Shown: piece by piece, positions 49,060-62,243 of the stretch | Layout of the letters: the number at the start of each line of letters is the position of its first letter | Numbering within the stretch: position 1 is the first letter of the stretch | Source: Capitulum mitella | Taxonomy: Eukaryota; Arthropoda; Thecostraca; Pollicipedomorpha; Pollicipedidae | DNA: 64,000 nucleotides | Assembly: GCA_030062745.1 (NCBI GenBank) | Contig: CP099849.1 | Coordinates: 13,676,144 to 13,740,143 of the forward strand | Direction: 5' to 3' | Notes under the pieces: model-generated | The model's input: the letters and a program-made list of their open reading frames with translations, nothing else | Database searches by the model: none | Told to the model about the DNA's origin: nothing | Translations under genes and position numbers: made by a program

Positions 49060-50500
49060 GGGATGGGCTGCCGTCCCCTTGATCCTCCTCGCGCTCGGAT
49101 GAACTGCCGTCCTCTCGATCCTACTCGGCGGCTCGCCGCCCACGAGAGGTTCGGGACATCCTCGGCCGACCTGTCTTCAGAACCGGATGAGCTGATGCCC
49201 AGACTTTCCCGGGAGAGCGTTCAGCTTCGTCCAGCGACAACAGTCCGGTACGGCGGTGTCCGTACGTCGGAGGCCTTGGAGATGGTCGAGGATAACACCG
49301 TCTGTTACGGCGCGCGGTGTGTACAGAGAACTTCTTCGGGAACTTCTCGGGTACGGTGTTTTCTTGGGAGGATGAATCTCGCAAATCCTAACTTGAGATT
49401 GTCCATGTTCAGGACAGATACCAACTCCCTGAGTCGCGCGGTTTTTTCTTCTTCAGATTCAGACAGACTGAAACAAATTCCTCGGAAGGGTATCGTTATT
49501 CTAACCTGAAGCCGTTGTTTTTCATTCTGCGATTCTTGTCCTTTATTTCTTCTTAAGCGAGGACAAAAACGTGACGTCGAGGGGCTGCGTCAAGTGTGTT
49601 GAGTTTGGTGTGAGGCATATGAATCGAATGTTGTGCTCCTTGCATTTCTGAATCACCTTCTCATTGATGTGGCTGGACAGTTGTCTAGAATGATAGCTTT
49701 GGGTCCTTGTTTTCGGTGGAGATAGGGTAGGCAGATCTTCATGAACCCTTCTTCAAGGACATTTCGTCGAATCACCCACTCTTTGAGTGGGTGTATCGCC
49801 TGGGGGTCCTCCTATCGTCCAGTCCTCGTAGATGTTGTTCGCCTTAAAGACGATGAACGGCGGGAGATGACCGTTACCAACGCCTGCAAACATGGCACTG
49901 GTCGTCACCTTGCTGTGGTTTGTCGCAACATCAGGATAGCGGCTTCCGCGACGAATGATACAGCGTCTCTTACCTTGATCGTCTGCGAGTTCTGTTTCGA
50001 CATAACTGACCAGGTTCTCGGGAGAACCGCGGCGAGACTGACAGTGAGCTCGACGAAGTATTCATGAATTATTTTCCCATCGACAGCTGCCCACTGTCGA
50101 CTGATGTTTGGCACCATCCGTTTTGTTAGCCCATTCCGCTGACAGAATCCGTTGATCCATTGCTCTCAAGGAAGGTTGTCTGTGCAACGTTTATTCGTTG
50201 CACCAAGCCTGTCGAGATACTGCTTGACAAACCGCTTTACGTCCGAAGCGACGACAGGAAAGTCTTATTCTCCGAACAGTTTGACGCGTTTAGCCAGCTT
50301 GTCTTCCTCCTTCTTCGATATTTGTGAGGGATGCCCCGGACCATGTTGATGCTGAGCATTGATCTTGTTGAAGAGAGTCTGGCGGTTGATGCCGTGCGTT
50401 TTTGCAGCCTCTCGGAGACTCATTCCCAATGCAACATCTTTCTTCGTTGCCTCGATCACTGCATCGGTGAAAGCTCCGCAATTTCGCTTCATCTGGAAAG
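49060..50500 (-). pseudogene. pogo-like DDE transposase relic A
   Basis: The N-terminal helix-turn-helix (psq type) is at 50,490-50,330: DAVIEATKKDVALGMSLREA with AKTHGINRQTLFNKI. Further left are WINGFCQRNGL, then NHSKVTTSAMFAGVGNGHLP with PFIVFKANNIYEDW at about 49,920-49,810. The second catalytic aspartate is in AIILDNC near 49,690, and the third-block CLTPNSTHLTQPLDV is at about 49,610-49,570. This is the pogo/Tigger domain order. There are several stops and frameshifts, so it is not functional. It differs in sequence from the copy at 55-56.3 kb. Confidence 0.88.
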
Positions 50501-51109
50501 AGCACAGCATTGTTTATCAGATTCTTTGTTCGTCGGACTGCGGTGTTGTTTATCCGGTGATGTGAAAGGCTTGCATGAAGGTCTGCATTGGATGGAGTGG
50601 TCGCAATCTGGTGGAAAGAAGAAAAGAACACATAAAAACATCTCACGCAGCACCACACAGATGCACAGATAAAGGCCACGGCTGAACACCGCATGGACAC
50701 TGGACACAAAATCGATTGGTACAACACGGAAGCACTAGCATTTGACACCCGTAGTAAACAAAGGAAAATTAAGGAACCTGTCTACAAACAGACAGAACAA
50801 CAACAAACAGTTGCGTAGGCAAACATATAGTTTTCTCTGGTTGGTTCGAGTTTCTGAGGACAGAAAACGACGCCAGTTGGAAATAAATAGTGCAGTGATT
50901 AAGCTCACATGTTTTGATATTTTTCTTCATACCGCAATGCTTTCCCATAAGCTGTAACCGCTGTTGCCGTTTATCGTGAACTGTCTGCCGTCCCCCACCG
51001 CTGAGAGATCGCATCCGATGACGTCACAGCGACGACTTAGGAGGGCCGGGATTTGCATTTTGTGGTAGTCTAGTGGTGTGCGTCGACCATATGGTTAAAA
51101 TCACTGTCG

Positions 51110-51655
51110 TCCTGTAAAGGGGCACCGCTGGAGTGTAAAGGGCCCTGCTTGCCTGTTAAGACGTTCCTGCCGACCTGACGGGTGATCTTCAGAGGTCAGC
51201 AGGGCATCTTTGAAGGCAAGCAGGGGCGTCCGAATGAACGTTTAGGGACTCTGATAGTCTGCTGGGGGGAGGGGCAGTGCCTGTCAGTAGAAGGCCCCCT
51301 ACCGACATGGAAAGGACTCCTGATGGCATCTGGAGGGTCCCCCTTGCAGTCCATAAAAGGGCCCCTGCTGGGCAGTAGAGGTATCGCTATTGGCTTGTAA
51401 AGGGGCCCCGCTATGTTCCTGCCGACCTGACGGGTATGCCTTATATCGGTTTATACACATAGGCCGGGAGGAGCATCTTTACAAGCAATCAGGGGTCCCT
51501 TTACACTCCAGTGGTGCCCCTTTACAAGCAGGCGGAGGGTCTCTCTACTGGAAAGCAGGGACCTTCGTGCAAACCGAAAGGAGGCCCCTCCAGAGGCCGA
51601 CAGGGCCCTTTATGGACCAGCAGGGGGCCCTCTCCAGACAATAAACATCCCTAAG
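51110..51655. repeat. Minisatellite of about 25-30 bp units in both orientations
   Basis: Units fit a TGTAAAGGGGC-CCGCTGG-like pattern and include a mirrored section. The segment near 51,114-51,141 recurs in inverse at about 51,500-51,526 with one difference. CCGACCTGACGGGT occurs at 51,170 and 51,422. The 17-mer GGGGCGTCCGAATGAAC near 51,224 also occurs near 41,519 in the 100-bp array. Confidence 0.85.
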
Positions 51656-51659
51656 AACT

Positions 51660-52500
51660 AGCAGAGGCCCATAAACCCTCATTCATACCACGGGCGTCTC
51701 TTCATACCACGCAAAACGCTCCTGTGTTTTTGGAGTACATTATTTTTTAGGTTCGTAAGACTTTTTAATGCTTAAATACTATTGTTTTCCTTTAATTGTC
51801 TGTTTCAAGGACTGTAAGGCGCCCTACGGGCGGCTCATGCTATACAAAGCACTGGGCGCCTTCGACCCCAGGGAACCCGCTTGATGCCCAGGCGGGGGTG
51901 GCATAGCCCATTTAGCCGCCCTCTCTTATGGCTATGCCATTGCCTGGTATTGCACATCGCTGAAAAGCCAGAATTATTATTTTCAGGAGTGCAGCGTATG
52001 GGGAAACGGGAACAATACGAAATATGAAGAAGCAGTGACTGCTAAGCGCTTCAAGTGTCGTCATGTAATTATACGATGTGATGAACTCCTAATACCTACG
52101 TGTGAAGCTATCCATTACCTGCTGGACGAAGTACCTGCGTTTCCTTTTCCACATCTTGTCTGCAACTCGCACCAAATCCTTGCGTTGATTTTCCTTTATG
52201 ATGAAATGTACGTAACGTGCGAACAGAGCCAGGATTTTTGTTTTTGTCCAGATGCGGAAACTTTGATTAGAGGAGATCTGTCATGTCGCTCATCACTAAA
52301 TAGTACTTCTGGTTCAGCGTAACCGAAAGGAAACTCTCCCATCAGCCAGTCAGAAAAACACACACGTTGTGTACAGATAGGAGCCATTCGTGTACTGAGT
52401 CCAACCACATGCATACGTTAACACCAAGAGAAGAGTGTAGCCGTGGACCAACGTGGCAGACTCTATCCCCTCCCAAAAAAACGCGCTGGTGTCGCCCCAC
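51660..52500. other. Nothing recognised
   Basis: A 95-codon open frame at 52,035-52,322 (+) shows no family resemblance. Confidence 0.35.
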
Positions 52501-52529
52501 TACGAACTGTCCGAACAACAGGATCAGGG

Positions 52530-52740
52530 CCCAGACGGGGAGGCGGGTGGGTTTTTCAGACGAGCAGCAGGAGCCAAGTGAGAGCTGCGCCCCTCATCCC
52601 GCCGCTGAGCTCTGGGCGCCACCGCGCGGATTGGCCACACGCAGCCAATCAAATGCAGCCGCGCAGGTCGCCGGTCGGTAGTCCGGACCCGGGTCACGTG
52701 ACCCGACCGTGTTCGCTGTCTGCCAGGCACCCTTTTGTCA
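52530..52740. promoter_or_regulatory. Promoter-like CpG-rich block with GC box, paired CCAAT and E-box palindrome
   Basis: A GC-box-like GGGGAGGCGGGTGGG lies at about 52,538-52,552. Two CCAAT boxes are arranged head to head as GATTGGC and GCCAATC (52,629-52,650). A perfect 14-bp palindrome GGGTCACGTGACCC lies at 52,691-52,704 around an E-box. No TATA box and no adjoining exon were recognised on either strand. Confidence 0.4.
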
Positions 52741-53019
52741 TGGTGCGAAAAAACGGCCAGCTTAGCCGTGCTTTTACGGTAAATTGAATATATCAGGTAG
52801 CAGAGATGTAGAAACATCTAAAAAAGTGCGGGCGCCAAAGCCAATTTTGACTTTCTGTGCGTCGCCATGTGGTTAATGTTCACATTCTCGGAAAGTGGGG
52901 GTGCCATGGCACTCACGGACCCCGCCCCATTCCTACGTCAGGCATGACTGATAAGTGTTTGCATATATGTATTTTGAGTATGATTTGCCCAGTATTTCCT
53001 GTACAAGTCCATGGGGCAA

Positions 53020-53062
53020 CAACCTATGGGGCAATATACTTATGGGGCAATAACCTAGTACA
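53020..53062. repeat. ATGGGGCAA short tandem
   Basis: Three units of about 16-20 bp, each with ATGGGGCAA. Confidence 0.85.
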
Positions 53063-53784
53063 TCACCCTATCAGTAACTTGCAATATGTTTGTGATATCA
53101 TGAGAGTAAGATTATTCCGCTGGTATAAGAGTCATGACGATTTCCAGGCGATCATATTTTCCAGGGCCATAGTGATCACGTGAACATCATCAGGCATCGA
53201 TATGACTAGGGGTGCAGAAACCCCCCACAGTTCGGGGAGGCACTAAAGAAAGCAAAAAAGTAAAAAAAGTCTTCGTTTAGGGCGATACGTTTCTGGTTAG
53301 CTTCATAAAGGCCAATTCTAAATTTCAGAAACATTGCCGTCTTCCACTTCCCATGTCCATGGATGTGACAAGTTTCATGGACTGAAGTTGTTTATCATAG
53401 AATGGCTCAGTTATTTACCTCTTGAGAGATGCTGGTCTTTTCACCTTGCTGCCATTGGCGTCAAACCCGTGTGCCTTGAGGAGGCAGCACTCAGTTCAAA
53501 CTTTGACCTTGGGCTTGGAGAACCATCATGGACAAGCTCATACATGCTGTAAATCCCTGTCGTAATCAACATGCTCGTACTGTAAATTCCCTTCGCAATT
53601 ACTGTTCGTCAAAGAGCCGAGCACGCGAGGGACATTGACGTCCTGAACTTTGCCACGTTTTGTACATATCTGCCGCCATGAAGCTGCGTGTTCTTTGTCC
53701 TTGGGCAGAAGGTGATAGTAAATACCCTTTGCAACTGTTGCCCTTAGTGCAGCCTGAAACCAAACAGTGTGGACTTGGTGCGGC

Positions 53785-53865
53785 AATGACTTATTATGAC
53801 AATGATCTTGACAATGACAATGACGACAATGACAACTTATCGGCAATGACTCAAATGACAAATTT
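53785..53865. repeat. (TGACAA)n-like simple repeat
   Basis: Degenerate GACAATGA/ATGACAA words in tandem. Confidence 0.85.
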
Positions 53866-53869
53866 TACA

Positions 53870-54955
53870 CGACAGAAGCAACAATTAACTCATGTAGTCT
53901 ATCACTCGAAAGTCATGCGGTGTGCACTGATACTGAAGCAAACGTAAACAATATGGTTTCCTTCATGGGTGGAAAACGTATTTACATCTGTAGCGATTTA
54001 AAAAAAAAACTCCAAAAACGGAGGGCTGTTTTTGTTATGTCGTCATATCTTTTAAACTGGCTGCTGAATTATGAAAAAATCTGACTGGACGAAAAGGTCT
54101 CGAGATGACACAGCGGCGGCCGATCAACCTTACAGTGTACAAAAGTCTTGCTGTCTGCTCCGTGCCCTTGCACCACCTCACAGCGAACCCGAGACAGGTT
54201 TGAAATCGGTCGTGAATACACCGTAGCCTAATCGCCTCACGATTTTTTAAGGATTGCTTATTAATGAATTAAGGATTGCTTTTGTTTCGCACTTTTCTCA
54301 TAGGGAAAGGGCCCTAACTGCGCACACCTAACGATCAAATTGCAGATACTGCTGGACGGCTCAGCTACAAAGGCTGCAACCTCGCCATTACGTAGAACAG
54401 TTAATTGTCCATCTAGTCCTAAAATAAGAAGGCTGAAAGCATTTTCCAAGAGATCTACATTCATGCGCTTTTAGGAACATGCTTCTGAAAAGTGCACACC
54501 CACTGATGTGACCCCAAAGACGCACATTTTTCATATATTATCTGTGACACCCAAACTTCATTGCGAACCCAGCCCCAAACCCCAGCTTATTCCAATAAGC
54601 CTTGATACTTTTTCGGCAAGGCCAAAACACAGGGCATTTTGTCCATAAACGTCATTCAGACATGAAAGCCTTTGTAAGTGTATTTCTTTGCCATGCACAG
54701 CACGTTTGCCATTAAAACCAACACAGAAAGCAAACCACAGGTTCTTCGTCTTAGCGCTGTTCACTTGAGCTTAAACCTGATCTTACATTACATGTTAAGG
54801 TCTGCGACGTCCTCTAGAATTTCACAAACCACGAAGCTGGCCGCAGGCCTAATTTATTGCAAAGCCTTACTAGGCCTAATTCTGCAAGCACCATTGCAAT
54901 GATGTTGCGTGACGCCTAACATGAATGGAACACCAAACACACAGTACGATTTCTA
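53870..54955. other. Nothing recognised
   Basis: No coding or repeat signature beyond short open frames. Confidence 0.4.
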
Positions 54956-54958
54956 AGG

Positions 54959-56310
54959 TTATGAGAACATTGGTGCTTCAGTACATGGGATAGAGGAGGA
55001 GAGTGTTGCTGTATTTTTCGGCATCTTTCGGGCCACCACTTTTACTCTTCTTCTTTCTAGTCTCTTTTCAGCACACAATCCCTTTTCCGTCAGAACGGCC
55101 TGCGCATTCACTGACTCCCGCGGATGCGTCGCTGCCCTTTTGTGCTTGGGTGTTGGCGCCATGAAGGACTTGCAGCCGCTGCACTCTATTCAAGTCCTTT
55201 GCTCACAGCCGTGACTTCGGCGTCCTGGTCGACATGATGAACAGGCGTCGCCGGCATCTCTGATCAGCGAACAGCGCTTCCGTCCCACCTGGCACACTTA
55301 CTGACCTTACTGGACGTTCGCTTGTTTCAGCGGCAGCGAACGCGTCTTCGTCGACGCTGAACATGTTCGGTGGGTAAATACCAGTGACCTTAAAGTCACT
55401 GACGAGAGTCCGTGGTGACCATTGACCTTCGCCGAACGTGCGTTGCGTTGAAGCGCATGCGCAGTAACTCAATGCCAAGTTCTTCGACTTTGTCAGTTAC
55501 CTCTTCCGGCACGTGACTTTGATGGCCATCCACAATCACGAGCGCACTGCCAGCGAGATGAAAACGCTGACAGAGGTCCACCCACTGCAGGGAGATGCCG
55601 CTGAAGAAGCCACTGTCAGATATGGCAACTTCACTTGGAAGGAGCAAGTAGTGACCGTAGTGAGCCCGTTTGCGGGCACTTTTATACACTACAGAAGGCG
55701 GGATGTGGGATCCGACTGCGTTACCGCCACCAGACGGATACGGTTTCCTCTTTCACTACAGGAGCCTGTTGAAATACGCGCTTGTCCCCCTTACATGTCA
55801 CCATGTGAGGCGGGTTACCAATGGTGAGCTGTAAACCCGACTCGTTCGAGTTGTAGACTGCTTTCGGTCTGTGAAGCAACGAGGTTTCCTTCATGACCTT
55901 TTCGAGCAGGTCAATATAGCTCTTGACGACAACCTTGTTCACATTTTGCCCCCTGCCGGAGTGAACCCACGAAACCATTTTCTGCAGGCTTTTCCGCCGG
56001 TAAGCGGATTTGTTTTACCATTTTTTTCACAGTAATCGAACACCAGTCTGCGTATCTCGTTTGCGGCTAGTCTATAGCCAATCTTTTCTAGCCTTGCCAG
56101 CCTGGATGCAAGAGTGGCCTCCACTTCCTCAGTAAAGACAGGCGGCCTTCCCGACTTGTCCCGCAGCTCAGCTCGCAGGTGGTCTCTCAGTGTTCTCACC
56201 GGAGCATTGTGGGCCTTGCTGGCCTTGCAGAGGCTTATGCGACTGTGCCTTACGGCAGAAACCACTGCCCGAAGCTTCTCCCTCGTCCACTTCACGTTAG
56301 GCTTTTTCAT
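54959..56310 (-). pseudogene. pogo/Tigger-like DDE transposase relic B
   Basis: The longest frame starts at 56,310 with MKKPNVKWTREKLRAVVSAV, an HTH region (LCKASKAHNAPVRTLRDHLR) and a second domain, RPPVFTEEVEATLASRLARL to AANEIRRLVFDYCEKNGK. A frameshift near 55,960 leads to KSYIDLLEKVM and AVYNSNESGLQL, then KGDKRVFQQAPVVKEETVSV. Next come GFFSGISLQWVDLC and the catalytic-type ALVIVDGHQSHV. At about 55,440-55,340 lies FKVTGIYPPN, the typical C-terminal block. The first catalytic aspartate position in YN-x-DE reads N (SNESG). At least three frameshifts are needed, so it is dead. The N-terminal half is an intact 123-codon frame. Confidence 0.88.
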
Positions 56311-56319
56311 GTTAGGAAC

Positions 56320-58900
56320 GTGAGAAGGAATGGCGTAAAAGGAACAAACAGGAAAGGAGACGAATAAGACAGGACTGGAGATCTGTCACCAAAAACACAA
56401 CTGGGTTAGGGCAAACATATGTGCAAGGAACTGGGTCTAAGACGTTAGCATTGTAAGTATGAGATTAGGAGGGGTATGAACACCTACCGTCATCCAGTCA
56501 CGAAGCAAATTTCCACCCCACCCCCACCTCTTCCTCCGCTTGGGATTTTCAGCAATACGATGAGGCCTAAGGTTGAGGAGCTTGACTCACATTTGAAAGG
56601 GAGGATGCACACACGCAGAGCGTTAGAAAATAAATGGAAAGAAGGCCAGGCGTCCATTAGATTATAAACTTTTGATGTTGTGACATGAATGCTGCTAACC
56701 GTTTACAAATACATTATGAATAGATATCATACTATAAATGAAAAGTCAGAACAATCCCTTCCTCATCAAAACAGCCCAGTGACATCCGGGCCCAGTGACA
56801 AACCAAGGGGGTACCGTCAGCATGTTTCCCACCCAAAGGGAGTCGCAAAAAAGCGAGCTCCTGGCAAAAACATAAACTTGGTATAGGAAGAGGTCAAAAT
56901 TGCCATTGCCTATTGATCAATCAACCGTTAGGTACGAATCCAGAACCGCCACGGCCTTTGCCAATGCGAATGTTAATGGACTTTTACCGAAATCATGAAA
57001 TCTCTTTAAGCCCTCTGTGGAACTTTTGACTGAAAGTGAGCGTCCCCGCGGTCACCCATGTCGACGGACGACTGTGCGTGATTAGGCAGCGCGCCGATGT
57101 GCGTTTTAGGAACATAGTCCCCAAATCACGCACCCATGATATTTAACCTTCGTACGAAGTGAATGACGCATTCTGGGTGCTGATAACCTTGAACGACACG
57201 GAGAGCAGGCTCTTCTGGTCCCAGTGCCGCACGGTTGAAGAGCCGGGTCATATTTTCCTTAAGTTCCCCTAAGTGTTCTGTCTGGAGGCATGTAAATAAG
57301 CACAAACACTTTTTGAAGGATTGAAATAAACGTTTCAGACAACGCTGTCCTGTTCCAGCTGAGACGGACCTAACCTAACCTAGCGGTGCCCACGTGGTGG
57401 AGAAAAGGCTCACGCGTTTCAGCGTGGCACGGTCCACTAGCTGTCGCTGGTCTAGAGCGCTACCTGCCTACCATTTCCTTGCGTTCATACGTAGTAAGGA
57501 AACGGGCGTAATAAGGGCACTTTTCCCTATAGGATTCAAAACAAACGCAAGCTGTTCGGAAAAAGGGGGGCAGGAAAACCTCATGTCAGCTCTCCTGCAC
57601 GGGAACAAGAAACGGTTTTACATCCAGCAAGGTCATGGTAAAATCATCAGCGGAGCGTCGGAAGCTCATGATATGAAGCTCTCTTCATCCAACGTTAATG
57701 GCCAAAACTGAACGGGCCCATGAACGGCGTTACTTTGGGGTTGTTCGGCAATACGTGTACATAATATTTACCTCCTTTAAACATGGTGAACACCTCTTGC
57801 ATGCTGTTCTTTTCTGTACTGTTGTACTTTCTGCCCTCTCTCGCAACTCAAAATTTACTTACGTTATCTCGATTTCAGTTGTTTCTCATGTCAGAGTGTC
57901 CTTTACTTGCTGGAACTTGAACCACGTATAATGTTAAACATGCACTGTCAACGCTCAACGTACCACACACATTCTGAATTCTGAATATGGGTCACCGAAA
58001 CGCCATTGGAAATGCAGTTTAACTATGAAATGAATATTGGTAACTTGCTGTACACTTTGTCGATAAATATGAAACCCTTATACGAAACGAAACATCGAAC
58101 AAAGGACAAAGGACATAATTAAATGTCCATATGTCCTGGCATTCAACAAGATACGTATAAATGAAAATATTCTGTCACACACAAACACACACGCACACAA
58201 AAAACGCAAACGGGCACGCGTGCACAACTTTCACTTTTTTTGTAATCACGCAGTAAATTTCATCAGACAGGAGTTATCATAAGGTAGGTGGTATACCTAT
58301 GACTTAATCTGTAACATTAAGAGATTCTTAATTACTGATGAAACAAGTCTCTGCAAGTGCTCTTAATGGCGTTCAGGCATATGTAACGACAAGATGCACC
58401 CGTCTGCAAAACTAGATCAAACAGATTTCACCGTCTTGCCGTGAGGCAGCTCCAAGTTGCGAATTCATCTGGCGCAGAGATGGCGGGTGTGTCGGGGCAG
58501 GTTGCACTTGATCTGACTGAAAAGAAATAAAGGCACCTGCGGTAACTATTTAACAACAATTATTTTGCAAAATTTCCGACAGAAGTGTCATCACATGGTA
58601 TAGAGACTGATCGTACGTTCCTCTTGAGCTGGCTGCATTCTCACTCCAGCTGTTTTGCCATCAATAAAATGTTAGCCTGAACTGTAACCGATTGTCAACA
58701 ACAGTAGAAAAAAATTATTACATCGTTGGTCAGCAATAGCAGTGAAAAACGATGTCATCGTCCCTGATGTTTCATCTCAGGGTCAAATCACTGGCATGGT
58801 AATGACTGCAGTACAATGTAATGCTTTTGGGATCATTCTGCCATTGCAGCAGCAGCTTAACTCATTACGACAAATTGTTCCTGCTTTTTGCATGACGCAT
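56320..58900. other. Nothing recognised
   Basis: A 105-codon open frame at 57,394-57,711 (+) and shorter ones show no family match. A CA-rich run lies at 58,177-58,200. Confidence 0.4.
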
Positions 58901-60940
58901 TGTTTCCTAAGTATCCGTCGGTCCGTTGGCTGACCATTCCTAGCGATTCACTTCATCCAGCTTATCGTTCATCCCTGGCATAGCGGGCGGTTGTCGTTTT
59001 GCTGGGTTAATTGCCAGTGTGGATAGCCGAGCGATAAGTCGACCGCGGGACGTGAGCGCCGGCTAATGCGGCGGGGATGAGCATGTTTTGGGCAGGCGGT
59101 ATGTCGGGAGACCGCAGGAATATGGCCAATAAGACGGCATGTTATGCTCAGTCGAACAGGCCATACCCGGGAGATAATACCAATGGGACTGGGTCCAATC
59201 GCAAGTTCCATCGCTGCCGTCATTAGGTCTGTGGACGAATTAGCGCCGGCACTGGATGGCTCCAAAGCTAGTTACCAAGAGATCTTTAGCGGGATGGTCA
59301 ATGACACCAGTACTATTTTCTGGATTAACTTTGCTGAGCGGGGCCGCCGACACAGGTTAAAAGTCTGGGGCTCGTTCAGGTTTCGACGCGCCTTTTTGCA
59401 TGACTCCTCACAAACGTGAAGCGAAAATTTGCGATGGCGCGTTGGTTCGACCGTTGAATCGCACAAATAACGGTAATACTGACAAAGTAGCCACTAGTGA
59501 CGGTTCGTAGGGAAAATCAGCACTCTGAGTTCAATCCGCCAAATCACTGCACCGCCCATGACATTCCTGGCTTCCTCGTGACATGCGACATGCTAAAACG
59601 CTATGATTCTCTCAACTGAACTTACCTCAACATTGCTGTCCGCTTATTCGGATTTGGCGGTAGAGTCTGGAGGCAGGGAAATATTTCGTAAAGCGGCAAC
59701 CCGGTCGAGCGGCAATAGCAACGCTGCAACTGAGTTGATGCCTGTTATCACCTTGCCAAATACAAAGCATATTACGACAGAAGTGACTTCTGAATTGTTG
59801 TCCCTCTTGGTTCCAGCGAACTGCGCTGTGCAAAAACTATGGAGAACAGAGGGGTTCAAAGGCCTATTGTTGGACCAGTCATATTGAAAACCTCTGCACA
59901 GGAGGGAGATTAAGCTGTTTTTCGTGGAGGAATCAAAGCATTTGTTGAGGGCTTTCATGTCCCTCCTTAACATTTGTACGGATGGCCGGTCAAGTATAAC
60001 GTGCCCGGGTGAAGGAAGAAATTCGATCCCCTGATAAGATTTCAGAAACTAACTTGGCGAGATCCACCAAATTTCCGGTGTTGATGAAGCCCTGAAGGAA
60101 CTCTCTTAAAAAAAGTTTCACGCTTCAGCAGTGTAACCTTCAAGGTCAAATGAGGCCAAAGAGAGCCAAATTCGGTGCGATTCGCCAGACTTTTGTTTAA
60201 CAACAGTTGAACAAGACAAGAAACAGTTGGTCATAGCGTTAACATTTATGCCGATATTTGTACGACAGACAAACTTTGCAACAGAAGGTATATTTTCTGG
60301 CATGCTTGGCTCAGTACTTTCGCTTTTATTTGAACTTCGGCTCAACTCAAGCCATATGGCTATGATTTAACGAACTGTCATGTACCTTGTTTTGTGGCCT
60401 CTCGGGATAGATTTTGACGACGAATTCGACTTTGGCACCCAAAATTACCGCTCCGTCTATTTATGAAAGGTAGATCAGTACTGGGATCCCTTCTAGTTGT
60501 GCAGTATTGCACCTACCACAAAAAAATTGGTGATGAAAAATATCTGAGCAAAAGCGCATAACAAGTGTGCAACAATAACATTGTGCTAAGTATTGCCCAG
60601 ATACGAAGCAAACAAAGTAATCGTGGATTTAGTAAAAAAGGAAATGTGACAGCATGGAAACAGGCTTTGAGCATCCCAAAGTTCGGACGGCAGGAAATGT
60701 TGAGACAAGCCCAAGTCGGGCGGCTAAATAACCTAATCAACCAGCAGCAAAACTATTCGTTCCATCAAAAGAAAATTATTGCAACAAGGCATGATCTGAG
60801 TTAAAACTTTGTACATTGTCGCAAAACAGAAAACTTTCTCACCAAACCACATTGACGTCCACGCTATTCATCCTTTGCAAAGCCTCGCTTTGATGCGCTC
60901 GCTTCCTTTAGAATACAAAAGAACTAAAGAACCCGTAAGC
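58901..60940. other. Nothing recognised with confidence
   Basis: Open frames of 98 (58,969-59,265, -), 94 (59,603-59,887, +) and 109 codons (59,644-59,973, -) overlap on opposite strands and show no known motif. Confidence 0.4.
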
Positions 60941-61179
60941 CAAGGACGTTGGTTAACCCGCCATTGGCTGGGTTAGGGTCAAGTTTTAAGTTTTTTTCAA
61001 GGTTTTTCAATCTACATTTTATCTCCCTCGCGTCGCGATGTCTGCTTAACTCTCAAAGACTCCAAGCTGAAAATTTTGCTATTTTTTGCACCTTAGTTCT
61101 GCACCAAAAATCACTGCACCGTAGGTCGCCCTATAATGACGTCAGAGCGACGTCAGCTCCGCAGAATTTTAAAGTTAAG

Positions 61180-61480
61180 AATAGACCTAAAAAACTGCAG
61201 AAAACGTAGTTTTAACGATAAAATGCCTTTTTTAGCCAAAACATGGCTCAACATGAAATGTTTGGAACCGCTATCCCATAATTTTGATAAGGGCAACTAC
61301 AAAAGCACAAAATGGCAAACTCAGAATTTTGAACTGAAGCAAATGTTTTTTAAGATTTATTATTTTTCAAGGAACGGCATACATATATGACGTAAAGAAC
61401 TGTCCTGAAAGTGTGTATCAAATTTCAACCCAGTATCCCAGAAAGACGGCCTTATTATGACACTTCAAAGGTCAATACTT
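61180..61480 (+). repeat. Possible old relative of the TTAA/CCCTATTCCCGG element
   Basis: The CATACATATATGACGTAA--AA segment followed by GTGTATCAAATTTCAACCC resembles 45,330-45,390 (ATATATAGGACGTAACAAG and GTGTGTCAAATTTCAGC). No ends were seen. Confidence 0.45.
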
Positions 61481-62225
61481 ATCGGCATCTCGTCGACACG
61501 GGCTGGCCGGTGACGGTGGTAGGTAGATATGGTAGTGCGTTTAGCTTTGTCGTTATCATCGGTGATCGTTGTAGTAAAACAGCCAAGCCACGGCCAAAGG
61601 CCGATGAGCTCTTTGCGGAAACGTAGTCAGCTTTAAGGGCGTCTCAGTGTCAGGTGTTTCAGCCAAAGTTTAAAGCAAGAAATGCAGCATTATTTTGAGT
61701 AATGGCGTTTGGGACGAGGTCACACAGCAGAGGGCAAACGATTGCCGCAGGATTCATTCAAATCCAACCATCAGGTTTTGAGATACAAATATTCCACTAG
61801 GTTGCCTTTTTTGCACTTGACCGCTAACCTGTACAATAACAATCTTAAATCTATGTTCTCAGCAGCAGACTCCATTGCATCTGTCTAAGGTGAATTTCAA
61901 TATGTCTGTTTTTTCCACGCCACTAGCACCATTGGGACGGACCATAGCACTGCCCTGTTTCAGTGCTTGACTTTGATCTGTGACCTTATTCTTGAAATGA
62001 AACAAACATCTTTGTATGTCCCAAGGTTGCACAGCAGAGGATCGACGGATCGGCGGATCGGGAGATATAGATGACCGACTTTTTGAATCATTCAGATGGT
62101 TCATTGGTTCCGGACATGCCCAGGAATGCCCATTTGCCATTCCCATCAATGCCGGGTTTACTTCATTGCTGTTTCATTTTATTGTTGTGTTGCAAGGACA
62201 AAGAAGGTGTCAAAATATGCGATAA

Positions 62226-62243
62226 TAAAAAAAAAAAAAAAAA
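62226..62243. repeat. Poly-A tract
   Basis: Eighteen A with an adjoining ATAAT. It may mark the 3' end of a retrotransposed sequence on the plus strand, but the body was not recognised. A 167-codon frame reads through it as a lysine run. Confidence 0.9.

Noticed and set aside
57370-57385. CCTAACCTAACCT as telomere-like repeat
   Set aside because: Only two units. Not a telomeric array.
59615-59650. GAG|GTAAGT donor on the minus strand as a possible kinase start exon
   Set aside because: No ATG in the required frame without an intervening stop.
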